A DNA stretch of 64,000 bases from Undibacterium sp. 5I1 (GTDB lineage: Bacteria; Pseudomonadota; Gammaproteobacteria; Burkholderiales; Burkholderiaceae_D), in contig NZ_JAVIWI010000001.1 of assembly GCF_034314085.1 (NCBI RefSeq), forward strand, positions 4,216,001 through 4,280,000. The letters run 5' to 3'. The notes beneath the pieces were generated by a model. The model saw only the letters and a list, made by a program, of their open reading frames with translations, ran no database searches and had not been told where the DNA came from. The translations under genes were made by a program, and so were the position numbers. Numbering within the stretch: position 1 is the stretch's first letter; each line of letters starts with the position of its first letter. Of this stretch, positions 20,194 through 28,370 are shown piece by piece.

Positions 20194-21204
20194 TTACGGC
20201 AGGCGACTCCACAAACGCAACCGCGACACACCGCCGTCCGGCACAATATTAAACCGGATATGCGTAATAGGTCCTAGCGACTTGATCTGGTCGGCATAAT
20301 AATGCTGATGATCCATTTGCAGTTTTTGTTCGCTTAATAGTATCGGCCAGAACATCGCTTGTGTAACCAGAGAAGTATCCGTACCACCAATCACATGCGC
20401 TGCCTGAATTGAGCAGGCATCAGGGAAATTCCCCTTGAAATAGCAGGTATCGACTTCAATTTTTTCTACAATACCCGGATGTGCTAATGCGATGATGCAC
20501 CAGTCGTTCCCCGGTTCGCGCCGACGACGGGTTTCCCAGCCATCACCCATATTAACTCCACGTCCTGGCATTAACATATTGGATGCCAGACCAAAATGCT
20601 GATTGGCCGCAGCGACGACATAGCCACCGTTTTCAACAGAAATCAGATCGAATAATTCTGTGCGGTCTGCTGTGTCCCAATTTGCTTGTGGTTGTCCATA
20701 CACACGCAATCGGGCAACGCCACCGTCGGGATAAATATTCAGTCGCAGGTGGGTAAATGCTTGCGTCGTCTTAATCTCGTGATAGTGATGGCTATTGCCT
20801 TGCAAGTTGACCGAGGGCAGAATTTCTTGCCACTCTGTTTGCGCATCAGGCGCACCGTCGGCGACATACGCAGCTTCCAATGATGCTGCTGGCGGGTAGT
20901 TACCAGTAAAGTGACTGGTGTCGATATCCACACCCTTGATTACGCCGGCGCGTGCCAGTTTAAGCACGCACCAGTCATAACCGCTGACACGCTTGCGACG
21001 GGACTCCCAACCATCCATCCATTTGCCGTTGGTATCGTATTTGCCGACAATAAATACTGCCGGATCGGGATTGAGCATGCGCGACATTTCAGCAAAAAAA
21101 TCGTCACTGCAAGCAAGGGTAGCGGCACCCAAACGCGGATCAGCGAGATTGGGGTAGCGGCGCGTAAAGTCGGGAGCATTTGCATCGAGTTGAATGATGG
21201 TCAT
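20194..21204 (-). CDS. alc: Allantoicase
   Basis: Hydrolyses allantoate to ureidoglycolate and urea. The protein of 336 residues from [13 protein letters not shown] holds two copies of the allantoicase jelly-roll domain. This is visible as two parallel motifs: [25 protein letters not shown] followed by [15 protein letters not shown], and later [22 protein letters not shown] followed by [13 protein letters not shown]. The start at 21204 is preceded by AGAGAAG; the longer frame to 21276 runs into the small inverted-repeat element at 21232-21330 and is rejected. Product and substrate link it to puuE upstream in the pathway and allA downstream. Confidence 0.95.
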   Translation of the reverse strand: MTIIQLDANAPDFTRRYPNLADPRLGAATLACSDDFFAEMSRMLNPDPAVFIVGKYDTNGKWMDGWESRRKRVSGYDWCVLKLARAGVIKGVDIDTSHFTGNYPPAASLEAAYVADGAPDAQTEWQEILPSVNLQGNSHHYHEIKTTQAFTHLRLNIYPDGGVARLRVYGQPQANWDTADRTELFDLISVENGGYVVAAANQHFGLASNMLMPGRGVNMGDGWETRRRREPGNDWCIIALAHPGIVEKIEVDTCYFKGNFPDACSIQAAHVIGGTDTSLVTQAMFWPILLSEQKLQMDHQHYYADQIKSLGPITHIRFNIVPDGGVSRLRLWSRLP

Positions 21205-21231
21205 GGGCTTCTCTTCTCTTAAGTGTTTTTC

Positions 21232-21330
21232 GGACTTACGCAAAAATGCCCCAGCTGCGTTACAGCGACTCGCCATACTAAAGTACTGTCTTCGTCGCTA
21301 CGCTTTGCTGGGACAATTTTGCGTAAGTCC
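21232..21330. repeat. Inverted-repeat element (MITE-like), GGACTTACGCAAAA ends, short core
   Basis: 99 bp flanked by GGACTTACGCAAAA and TTTTGCGTAAGTCC, with further inner pairing around CCCAGC. It lies between puuD and alc. Related pieces occur at 26608-26670 and 28371-28430. Confidence 0.85.
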
Positions 21331-21376
21331 TAGTTTTAATAAATAGGGCTAATGTTTGATCGCATAATGGTAGTCG

Positions 21377-22603
21377 TCACTTCGCGCCGTTTTCAACCCA
21401 GTGCGCAATCGTTGCACGCTCGGCATCGGTGATATTAGTGATGTTCCCCATCGGCATAATCTTCTGTTGCACCACTTGCTGATAAATCAGTTGCGCTTTA
21501 CCTTTGATTTGCGCGGGATCATCCAGCATCAGTCCTTTCGGCGCCACCGCCATCAGACTAGGTTTGGCTGCATGGCATTGGATACAGCGTAACTGTATGA
21601 TCTGCTGAACCTGTGCAAACTCTGTATCGACTTTGACACTCGATGCAGGCTCTGCAGTTGTCCCAATCGAAGCTGTGGGTGTAGCTACCAAAGCAGCAGG
21701 TTTTGGCGCAATCCATGCTGCGACTGCCGCCAAGATGACAATCGCTGCAACAGGAAATACATAGTTGGTATTGCCCTTATGCCGCAGAATAAAAAACTGA
21801 CGTATCAACACGGCTGCGGCCATGATCAATACCAGCACCAGCCAATTATGCTCGCTGGCATAGGTCATGCTGTAATGGTTGGACAACATCGCAAACAAGA
21901 CAGGTAGGGTGAAGTAGGTATTGTGGACGCTGCGTTGTTTGCCGCGCTGACCGTAGATTGGATTCACCGGCTCGCCCGCGCGCATCGCGGCGATGACTTT
22001 GCGCTGCCCGGGAATGATCACAAAAAATACATTCGCACTCATGATCGTGGCAATCATGGCACCGATGATCAGGAAGGCAGCACGGCCAGAAAATAAATGA
22101 CAGGCACCCCATGAAGCAGCAAGCACATACGCCGCCACCAGCGCCGATAATAGACGACTATTTTGATTCAACGCCCTGCACAGTAAGTCATAAACGATCC
22201 AGCCCAAAACCAAAAATCCGAGCGCCAATACGACCGCTATCGTTGGCGTCAGATCAGCAACTCTCGGATCAATCAGATAGGTTTTTGCGTTGAACAAATA
22301 CAGCAGAGAAAATAAGCTAAAACCCGACAACCAAGTGCTATACGACTCCCAATAAAACCAATGTAAATCGTCGACCAGTTTGGGTGGTGTGCCAGTATAT
22401 TTTTGTGGGTTATAAAAGCCGCCCCCGTGCACTGCCCACAGTTCGCCGCCGACACCTTGTTTTTTTAATTGCTCATCCACCGGCGGTTTTAAACTATTGT
22501 CCAGCCAGACAAAATAAAACGACGAGCCTATCCACGCGATCGCGACGATCACATGCAGCCAGCGTAGCAGCAGATTGGCCCACTCTAATAAATATGCTTC
22601 CAT
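21377..22603 (-). CDS. puuD: Urate hydroxylase PuuD with C-terminal cytochrome c domain
   Basis: Membrane enzyme that oxidises urate to 5-hydroxyisourate, passing electrons through its own heme c. The 408 residues contain about eight membrane helices in the urate hydroxylase domain (LLLRWLHVIVAIAWIGSSFYFVWLD at the N-terminus, and histidines in GELWAVHGGGFYN). A cytochrome c domain has the heme site CIQCH at 340-344 and a likely Met ligand in IMPMGN near 383-385. The N-terminus is cytoplasmic-membrane anchored, without a cleaved signal. The gene stands next to uraH, whose enzyme uses its product. A MITE-like element separates it from alc. Confidence 0.94.
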   Translation of the reverse strand: MEAYLLEWANLLLRWLHVIVAIAWIGSSFYFVWLDNSLKPPVDEQLKKQGVGGELWAVHGGGFYNPQKYTGTPPKLVDDLHWFYWESYSTWLSGFSLFSLLYLFNAKTYLIDPRVADLTPTIAVVLALGFLVLGWIVYDLLCRALNQNSRLLSALVAAYVLAASWGACHLFSGRAAFLIIGAMIATIMSANVFFVIIPGQRKVIAAMRAGEPVNPIYGQRGKQRSVHNTYFTLPVLFAMLSNHYSMTYASEHNWLVLVLIMAAAVLIRQFFILRHKGNTNYVFPVAAIVILAAVAAWIAPKPAALVATPTASIGTTAEPASSVKVDTEFAQVQQIIQLRCIQCHAAKPSLMAVAPKGLMLDDPAQIKGKAQLIYQQVVQQKIMPMGNITNITDAERATIAHWVENGAK

Positions 22604-22745
22604 GCTTTATAGCTTCCCTTGTTTGAATCTTAGTGATTGGCGTTTGGTTTGAGTGAGTTCAGTCTAAATATACAAATTGAGGTAGTTCAATCGAGTCGAT
22701 GCAATGTCAATTCGTTGCCTCAAATTGTTGCCGCAAATCCTAGGC

Positions 22746-23111
22746 TCAACTACCGCGATAAGTAGAATAACTCCATGGCGTCACCACCAGCGGAACGTGA
22801 TAATGCTGCTGCGGATGTGCGACGCCAAAGCGCAATGTCACTACGCCAAGGAAGCTAGGCTCTGGCAAGTTGACGCCCATTTTTTGGAAGTAACTGCCGA
22901 CATCAAAATCGATCTCATACACGCCGGTGTTGAGCGCATCACTTTCCAGCAAAGGCTGATCGCAACGACCGTCGGCATTGGTCTGCACGGAACAAACTAC
23001 CAGCCGTTGCCCGTCTTTGATTTGATAGAGTTGAACGGCAACGCCCTGACCGGGTTTGCCATGTGCGGTGTCTAGTACGTGGGTAGTTATACGTCCCATG
23101 ATGTGTCCCAT
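22746..23111 (-). CDS. uraH: 5-hydroxyisourate hydrolase (transthyretin-like)
   Basis: Hydrolyses 5-hydroxyisourate to OHCU, the step after PuuD. The 121-residue protein has all family motifs: the N-terminal ITTHVLDTAHGKPG with active-site His, NADGRCDQPLL with Arg, and the C-terminal signature PLVVTPWSYSTYRGS with the terminal YRGS. The start at 23111 is preceded by AAGGAAT at good spacing. A second ATG four codons later is also possible. It is the first gene of a leftward unit, opposite the GntR regulator, sharing the operator-bearing region between them. Confidence 0.95.
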   Translation of the reverse strand: MGHIMGRITTHVLDTAHGKPGQGVAVQLYQIKDGQRLVVCSVQTNADGRCDQPLLESDALNTGVYEIDFDVGSYFQKMGVNLPEPSFLGVVTLRFGVAHPQQHYHVPLVVTPWSYSTYRGS

Positions 23112-23347
23112 CCTGATTCCTTCACGATTAAAACACTAGCTTTGGGGGCGCTCTTGCTGGTTGAAGCAGGCCTGAAAACTGGGCTAAAAATTGGCCTGAA
23201 AACGAGCTGAAACTGATGAGCGACCTTCTATTATCGAAGTGTCGGGATGGCGACTGATTTTATTGCTCTTTATTATCGATGGTGCCGGTCAATAGAGAGA
23301 ATAAAAATGCGGATCGCCTGAAAATATTGACAACAAAAAAATACAAT

Positions 23348-23359
23348 ATTGTAGACAAT
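23348..23359. promoter_or_regulatory. Candidate GntR/FCD operator 1 (ATTGTAGACAAT)
   Basis: Palindrome ATTGT-A-GACAAT of the TTGTNNACAA type used by FCD-class GntR regulators. It matches operator 2 at 11 of 12 positions and lies in the same divergent region. Confidence 0.6.
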
Positions 23360-23549
23360 AGTAGGGAGGTAATTTCTGGCTGTCAAACAGATTTTAAAAT
23401 AAATGCCGGATTGTGCTGGTTCTTTTGGCGATGCAATTGGGTTTTAATCACTTCGCCCAGCCGTCGCAGTCATTGCGGATGCTGATGAGTCGTTGATGAA
23501 TTACTGAAATTCAGCACCCAACTCTTTTTGTCATTAAAAATCGCTTGTA

Positions 23550-23561
23550 ATTGTCGACAAT
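23550..23561. promoter_or_regulatory. Candidate GntR/FCD operator 2 (ATTGTCGACAAT)
   Basis: A perfect 12-bp palindrome ATTGTCGACAAT, 43 bp before the start codon of the GntR regulator. The position suggests autoregulation. Confidence 0.65.
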
Positions 23562-23603
23562 CTATATTTTAATGAACCGATCATCCCGATCCTAAGTAAA
23601 ACC

Positions 23604-24350
23604 ATGAACGACACTCTCAAGCTTGCCGCACTAGACGGCAAGTCAGCCACAACGGATCAGCCAGCGGAAGAACGTATGTACCGCGAGATCTACGACGCCA
23701 TTATGGAGCACCGTCTGCCTGCCAAGACCAAACTGGCAGAACAATCGCTCGCCGAGATATATCAGCTCGCCCGCCACGGCGTGCGGAAAGTTTTAAGTCA
23801 GTTAGCCGCCGATGGTCTGGTTGATCTGGAGCCTAACCGTGGTGCGTTTATCGCCAGTCCCAGCGAGCAAGAGGCGCAAGACATGTTTGAATTACGCCAG
23901 AGTCTGGAGCAACTGGTGCTAGAAAAAATTGTGCAATCGACCAGTCATGACAAAGCCACACAATTAACAGCGCTGCGCGAGATGGTGGAGCGTGAGCGTG
24001 CCGCTTACATGCAGGGCGATCGCTCACTCTGGATCCGGTTGTCAGCGGATTTTCATATTGAACTAGCGAAGCTGAGTGGTAACCAGTTGTTGGTCGATAT
24101 GCTGCGTCGGCTGGTATCACGAACCACACTCTTGATCTCCAGTCTGGAGGCGTCCGGCGCACCTGCCAGCGCACAACCCTGCTCCTTTGATGAACATTTA
24201 AATGTGATCTCGGCGCTGGAACAAAAAGATCGCGCTACCGCATTGCACGCCATGGCACACCATCTGGAGCAGTGTGCTTGCCGGACACAAAAGAAAGCGG
24301 ATAAAGGCTTTGACCTGCGCGCTGCCTTAGGAAAATCTCGCTCTGCTTAG
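23604..24350 (+). CDS. GntR-family (FCD-type) transcriptional regulator
   Basis: Likely repressor of the purine-catabolism genes. The 248 residues show the winged HTH of the FadR subfamily (YREIYDAIMEHRLPAKTKLAEQSLAEIYQLARHGVRKVLSQLAADGLVDLEPNRGAFIA) and an all-helical FCD ligand domain (DMFELRQSLEQLVLEK; FHIELAKLSGNQLLVDMLRRLV with metal-binding Asp/His-type residues; SFDEHLNVISALEQKD). It lies between the uraH and puuE arms of the cluster, and two TTGTNNACAA palindromes sit upstream of it. The effector is presumably a pathway intermediate such as urate or allantoin, by inference only. Confidence 0.9.
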   Translation: MNDTLKLAALDGKSATTDQPAEERMYREIYDAIMEHRLPAKTKLAEQSLAEIYQLARHGVRKVLSQLAADGLVDLEPNRGAFIASPSEQEAQDMFELRQSLEQLVLEKIVQSTSHDKATQLTALREMVERERAAYMQGDRSLWIRLSADFHIELAKLSGNQLLVDMLRRLVSRTTLLISSLEASGAPASAQPCSFDEHLNVISALEQKDRATALHAMAHHLEQCACRTQKKADKGFDLRAALGKSRSA

Positions 24351-24354
24351 ATAT

Positions 24355-24433
24355 ATACCCCAGTAGGTATATTTTAATCGTCCAAATAATCATTGGACAA
24401 TAGAGCATATTTTATAAAAATAATGGGGAGTAT
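24355..24433 (+). repeat. 79-bp structured dispersed repeat, copy D
   Basis: Forward copy starting ATACC and ending GGGGAGTAT. Its left hairpin is ATACC...GGTAT, a paired change from the ATACTC...GAGTAT of other copies. It ends 7 bp before the puuE ATG, and its GGGGAG is the only Shine-Dalgarno-like sequence for puuE. Confidence 0.9.
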
Positions 24434-24440
24434 ATTAAAA

Positions 24441-25379
24441 ATGAGTGAAAGTACCTATCCACGTGATCTAATCGGCTACGGCCGTCACGTGCCTCATGCG
24501 CAATGGCCACAACAAGCGCGGATTGCTGTCCAGTTTGTGCTGAATTATGAAGAGGGCGGTGAAAATTGTGTACTGCATGGTGATCCTGCCTCGGAACAAT
24601 TTTTATCCGAAATCGTTGGCGCTGCTGCCTATGAAGCGCGGCATATGTCGATGGAATCGATTTACGAATACGGTTCCCGCGCGGGTGTCTGGCGGATTTT
24701 GCGCGAGTTCGAACAACGTAAGCTGCCGCTCACCGTATTTGGTATCGCGATGGCATTGCAACGCCATCCTGACGTGACTCAAGCTTTTGGTGAGCTGGGT
24801 CATGAGATTGCTTGCCACGGTTTGCGCTGGATTCATTATCAGCATATGGAAGAAGCTAAAGAGCGCGAGCACATGCAACAGGCGGTCGAGATTATGCGCA
24901 CGCTGACCGGCAGCGCGCCGCTGGGCTGGTACACCGGACGCGATTCCCCGAATACGCGCAAGCTGGTGGTAGAGCATGGTGGCTTTGCCTATGACTCGGA
25001 TTACTACGGCGATGATTTACCGTTCTGGACTGATGTCACCGTCTCCGATGGCAGCAGCAAACCACACTTGGTCGTGCCGTACACCCTCGACAGTAATGAC
25101 ATGCGTTTCGCCACGCCACAAGGATTTAACACCAGCGATCATTTCTATCAATATCTAAAAGATAGCTTTAATGTGCTCTATGCCGAAGGCGATCCTTACG
25201 GCCTCAATGCACCAAAGATGCTGTCGATCGGGATGCACTGCCGCTTGCTTGGTCGTCCCGGACGCTTCCGCGCCTTACAGCGATTTTTAGATTATGTGCA
25301 GATGCATGACAAGGTGTGGATTTGCCGCCGCATTGATATCGCCCAGCATTGGATGGCACAGCATCCGTATCAGAAATAA
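24441..25379 (+). CDS. puuE: Allantoinase, polysaccharide-deacetylase type (PuuE)
   Basis: Opens the hydantoin ring of allantoin to give allantoate. The 312 residues belong to the metal-dependent NodB/CE4-fold allantoinases, not the amidohydrolase AllB family. Motifs include PRDLIGYGRHVPHAQWP at the N-terminus, QFVLNYEEGGE, the zinc-site segment EIACHGLRWIHYQ, and GWYTGRDSPNTRKLV. The start at 24441 (MSESTYPRDLIGYG) fits homologues; the longer frame opens within repeat copy D. The only ribosome-binding-like sequence (GGGGAG, 24425-24430) belongs to that repeat. uraD follows with a 42-bp gap. Confidence 0.95.
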   Translation: MSESTYPRDLIGYGRHVPHAQWPQQARIAVQFVLNYEEGGENCVLHGDPASEQFLSEIVGAAAYEARHMSMESIYEYGSRAGVWRILREFEQRKLPLTVFGIAMALQRHPDVTQAFGELGHEIACHGLRWIHYQHMEEAKEREHMQQAVEIMRTLTGSAPLGWYTGRDSPNTRKLVVEHGGFAYDSDYYGDDLPFWTDVTVSDGSSKPHLVVPYTLDSNDMRFATPQGFNTSDHFYQYLKDSFNVLYAEGDPYGLNAPKMLSIGMHCRLLGRPGRFRALQRFLDYVQMHDKVWICRRIDIAQHWMAQHPYQK

Positions 25380-25421
25380 ATCAGAAATAAATTAGAAATA
25401 AACGTAAATATTACGATCATC

Positions 25422-25940
25422 ATGCCCACAACAATCTCACTCGCAGAACTAAACCACATGGACCGTGCTGAATTTATCCGGCTGCTCGGCGGCATTTTTG
25501 AGCACTCGCCCTGGGTGGCAGAGCGGGCAGAGCCACATCGTCCGTTTGCCTCACTCAATGATTTGCACAGCGCGATGGCAGACGCGGTACGCAGCGCGGA
25601 GTTCGATATGCAATTAGCCTTGATACGCGCCCATCCAGAGCTGGCTGGCAAAGCGGCAGTGCGCGGAGAACTGTCAGCAGAATCAACCCGGGAACAAAGC
25701 GGCGCGGGCTTAAATCAATGCAGTGCTGAAGAATTTGACCAGCTGCAAACATTGAATAGCGCGTACAACGAAAAATTTGGTTTCCCGTTTGTGATCGCAG
25801 TGCGGGGACATGACCGGCAAAGTATCATCGCGCATTTTACGCGTCGCTTAGCCTCAGATCAGACCACCGAAATGCAAGAATGTCTGGAGCAGATCATTCG
25901 TATCGGTGGTTTTCGTTTAGCGGATATGGTAGCTGCTTAG
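25422..25940 (+). CDS. uraD: OHCU decarboxylase
   Basis: Decarboxylates 2-oxo-4-hydroxy-4-carboxy-5-ureidoimidazoline to S-allantoin, linking UraH to PuuE. The 172 residues match the family: FIRLLGGIFEHSPWVAERA with active-site His, the HPELAGKAA motif, SAGLNQCSAEEFDQLQTLNSAYNEKFGFPFVIAVRGHDRQSI and a C-terminal EIIRIGGFRL-type segment. The gene is cotranscribed with puuE in all likelihood. With puuD, uraH, puuE, alc and allA it completes conversion of urate to glyoxylate and urea in this cluster. Confidence 0.95.
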   Translation: MPTTISLAELNHMDRAEFIRLLGGIFEHSPWVAERAEPHRPFASLNDLHSAMADAVRSAEFDMQLALIRAHPELAGKAAVRGELSAESTREQSGAGLNQCSAEEFDQLQTLNSAYNEKFGFPFVIAVRGHDRQSIIAHFTRRLASDQTTEMQECLEQIIRIGGFRLADMVAA

Positions 25941-25958
25941 GCAATTACTTGGGCAGTT

Positions 25959-25991
25959 GCTAGGTAGTTGCTAGGTAGTTGCTAGGTAGTT
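25959..25991. repeat. Three tandem copies of an 11-bp unit
   Basis: GCTAGGTAGTT is repeated three times without gaps just after uraD, with partial copies on each side. Confidence 0.9.
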
Positions 25992-26040
25992 GATTATGCA
26001 GTTGATTAATAGCGCCCTCAGACTCAAGCTGAGCGTCTGA

Positions 26041-26529
26041 TTAATCAGGCTTACGAAATTCGTTTTCTATCCAGGTTGTTGCGCTGGCTTTCGTTAGCTT
26101 AAATGTCGGCGCAACCCGCACTTTGGCAAGTTCCGTGTTATCCGCATCATGTGCGCTGAGCATCGCATAGGGATCGTCGTCATCCGGCACGATATCCAGA
26201 CTAATTTTAAAGTCAGCCGTGTCGGTGCTGACCATCAGACTCTTGTGCAAAATGGCATGCAATTGTTGCTCGTGACGGCGAATGACTTCGGATGCGGTTT
26301 TTACCAACGTCCCAAATGCGTTCGCATCTAGCGGCTTAGGATTTTTTTTATCGCGTCCCATGGTCCATGGACCGACGAGCGCAGGCTCTGGCTCACCATC
26401 CTTGATCATCGCCACCGCCCAACCTTCATCATCGTCGTTCTTGATTACGCGCGCAGTCCAGCCCTTATCACGCCACAGCCGTGGCTCTTGGGTTTTAGTG
26501 TCACTATCTTGGTTTATTTCGTCAGACAT
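26041..26529 (-). CDS. Conserved-looking hypothetical protein
   Basis: A 162-residue acidic, soluble protein that I do not recognise. It has no signal peptide or membrane segment. Residues about 18-55 (LWRDKGWTARVIKNDDDEGWAVAMIKDGEPEPALVGPW) look like a small beta-sheet domain. The middle is helical (AFGTLVKTASEVIRRHEQQLHAILHK) and the C-terminus beta-rich (KVRVAPTFKLTKASATTWIENEF). Codon use and length argue for a real gene. It converges with uraD, and its stop abuts a weak hairpin (26019-26041). No function is suggested by neighbours. Confidence 0.7.
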   Translation of the reverse strand: MSDEINQDSDTKTQEPRLWRDKGWTARVIKNDDDEGWAVAMIKDGEPEPALVGPWTMGRDKKNPKPLDANAFGTLVKTASEVIRRHEQQLHAILHKSLMVSTDTADFKISLDIVPDDDDPYAMLSAHDADNTELAKVRVAPTFKLTKASATTWIENEFRKPD

Positions 26530-26607
26530 AGTAGGTATCGGTCGCAGCTGGGGTGAGTGGTAATTAATTCATGCAAGTTGCTAATGAAGTAATCAATAGA
26601 ATGAATA

Positions 26608-26670
26608 GGACTTACGCAAAATTGTCCCGCCAAGGTGCAGCATCGAAGCTGGTGCGGTTTGTGTAAGTCC
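26608..26670. repeat. Inverted-repeat element (MITE-like), GGACTTACGCAAAA ends, 63-bp deleted form
   Basis: Starts GGACTTACGCAAAATTGTCC and ends GTGTAAGTCC. It appears to be a shortened version of the element at 21232-21330, in the gap upstream of the hypothetical gene. Confidence 0.8.
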
Positions 26671-26706
26671 TACCAGACTGGCTATTTTGCCGTATTGTCT
26701 ATCAGC

Positions 26707-27246
26707 TTAAAATGCGTAGCCGGCTTTGACTACTGCGAAGTTGACGCCGGGGTTTGGATGTTTTACGCCACCGTTTGAATAATGTTGAATCTTAAAAGCA
26801 ATGTCCCAACCATTGGTGAGTACGTAACCTACGCCAATGTGGTCGCCAAATTGGAAATTCGTCGAAAATGTCCGGCCATTATTGTCATATATCTCCGACA
26901 ACATATGTAAGCCGATACCGGCTTCTCCATAAAGTCCTTTTTTACTATCGTTTTGCAGACGGAAAACAGGTGTTATGCCAGCATCAATCAGACTTTGTTT
27001 TACGCCATGTCCCTGATAATTATTTTCTTGCCAGTCAGCTAGGGTCGCATCCCAATAACCACTGAGATTGGTGCCGTTAGATTTAAACCATTGCTGATCC
27101 CAGTTCCATTGAGCACCGCCGCGTACCATTTTTGTTTTATTTCCTGTTGCGAATTCTAATGACGCCGAATCCACGGCATGTGCCAGCGTTTGGGTTGATA
27201 AAATGACCAAGGCGCATAACAGCGAATTTTTTGCAGATGATTTCAT
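26707..27246 (-). CDS. PagL-like lipid A 3-O-deacylase family protein
   Basis: Predicted outer-membrane beta-barrel of 179 residues with a signal peptide (LLCALVILSTQTLAHA, cut after AHA near residue 24). The barrel strands end in the terminal aromatic AGYAF, as expected for BAM-assembled proteins. It matches the PagL family, which removes the 3-linked acyl chain of lipid A; the catalytic His-Tyr-Ser motif is QHYSNGG (His155, Ser157). The third triad member of characterised PagL is a Glu a little further on, but no Glu or Asp occurs after Ser157 here, so activity is uncertain. It diverges from the dehydrogenase gene across a hairpin. Confidence 0.8.
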   Translation of the reverse strand: MKSSAKNSLLCALVILSTQTLAHAVDSASLEFATGNKTKMVRGGAQWNWDQQWFKSNGTNLSGYWDATLADWQENNYQGHGVKQSLIDAGITPVFRLQNDSKKGLYGEAGIGLHMLSEIYDNNGRTFSTNFQFGDHIGVGYVLTNGWDIAFKIQHYSNGGVKHPNPGVNFAVVKAGYAF

Positions 27247-27301
27247 AAAACCATGCCTTATTAAATAATAAAAAAAGAGAATTTTTGCTATTGTACCAAT
27301 T

Positions 27302-27352
27302 AGGGTCTGTTATCACTTATTCGCACTCCCGGCTTGAGTAATAACAGACCTT
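27302..27352. repeat. Inverted repeat between pagL-like and dehydrogenase genes
   Basis: GGTCTGTTAT (27304-27313) and ATAACAGACC (27341-27350) form a perfect 10-bp inverted repeat. Pairing extends outward and inward to about 17 bp per arm with two mismatches. It lies in the divergent intergenic region and may be a hairpin, an operator or a mini-element remnant. Confidence 0.75.
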
Positions 27353-27439
27353 AGCAAGCTTATCCAATATTGCAGTATAAAGAGATTCGGCGTTTAGGCT
27401 CATTCGCATTCTCAAATCATAGGTCAACCAACAATTCAT

Positions 27440-28351
27440 ATGACAAAACCTCGTATTGCATTCTTAGGGATCGGTTTGATGGGAAAGCCGATGGCCACAC
27501 GCCTTATACAAGCAGAATATCCATTGACTGTCTGGAATCGCACCAGCAGCAAATGTAGCGCCTTAGGTGCGCTAGGGGCCGATATCGCTGAGACGCCATT
27601 GGCCGCCATCAATGGCTGTCATAAAGCTAATATCGTTATCAGCATGCTGGAAAGAGGGAATATCGTCGCGGATATGATCCAACAGACTTTGCCTGCATTG
27701 TGTGGTGATGAAATTTGGATAGATATGAGTTCTACCCAACAAGCAGAGGCACAGCAATTCGATCAAGTACTACGTGATAAAAAGTTAGGCTTTATAGATG
27801 CACCAGTCTCCGGTGGGGTGATCGGTGCAAAAGCGGGTTCTTTGGCGATTATGGCTGGTGCGAATGAGGCTGATTACGCTCGTGTTCGGGCTATTCTTAG
27901 CGTGATGGGGAAGCCTACTCGTGTTGGCCCGCCGGGTACCGGGCAGTTAGCTAAACTTTGTAATCAGTTAATTGTTGGCGGCACCATTAGCATCGTTGCA
28001 GAGGCATTATTGTTAGCACAAGCTGGCGGAGCCGATCCTGCTGCGGTACGCAATGCATTGCGGGGCGGTTTTGCTGAGAGCCGGATTTTAGAGGTACATG
28101 GACAACGTATGTTGGAGCGTAATTTTCTACCCGGCGGGCAAGTAAAAAGTCAGGCAAAAGATATGGAAAATATCCGAAAGGCCGCGCAACTTGCTGAGCT
28201 TGAATTGCCCGTGACAGAACTGATTGCTGAAATATATCGCAGTATTTTGGGCAGCTTGCCCGGTGCCGATCATTCAGCCGCATTGCTCGCTTTAGAGCAA
28301 AAAAATCCCGGTAAACGTTTGGGTACTAAGGAAGATATTTTTCCTGTATAA
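27440..28351 (+). CDS. NAD(P)-dependent beta-hydroxyacid dehydrogenase (3-hydroxyisobutyrate/tartronate semialdehyde reductase family)
   Basis: Oxidoreductase of 303 residues with the N-terminal Rossmann motif FLGIGLMGKPMATRLIQAEY, the substrate signature FIDAPVSGGVIGAKAGSLAIMAG and the catalytic Lys region GTGQLAKLCNQLIVGGTIS. The family includes 3-hydroxyisobutyrate dehydrogenase and tartronate semialdehyde reductase (GlxR/GarR). The latter would fit glyoxylate use after the nearby allantoin pathway, but glyoxylate carboligase is absent from the window, so the link is only suggestive. It stands alone between two hairpin elements. Confidence 0.85.
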   Translation: MTKPRIAFLGIGLMGKPMATRLIQAEYPLTVWNRTSSKCSALGALGADIAETPLAAINGCHKANIVISMLERGNIVADMIQQTLPALCGDEIWIDMSSTQQAEAQQFDQVLRDKKLGFIDAPVSGGVIGAKAGSLAIMAGANEADYARVRAILSVMGKPTRVGPPGTGQLAKLCNQLIVGGTISIVAEALLLAQAGGADPAAVRNALRGGFAESRILEVHGQRMLERNFLPGGQVKSQAKDMENIRKAAQLAELELPVTELIAEIYRSILGSLPGADHSAALLALEQKNPGKRLGTKEDIFPV

Positions 28352-28370
28352 AATACAATTGAGACAGGAG

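Larger units (their letters stand above)
23112..23603. other. Divergent regulatory region between uraH and the GntR gene
   Basis: 492 bp with two palindromic candidate operators (listed separately). It should contain the promoters for uraH-puuD-alc-allA leftward and the regulator rightward. No coding sequence is convincing here. Confidence 0.6.

Noticed and set aside
25941-26041. CRISPR-like array after uraD
   Set aside because: Units are 11 bp, contiguous and without spacers, so this is a short tandem repeat.
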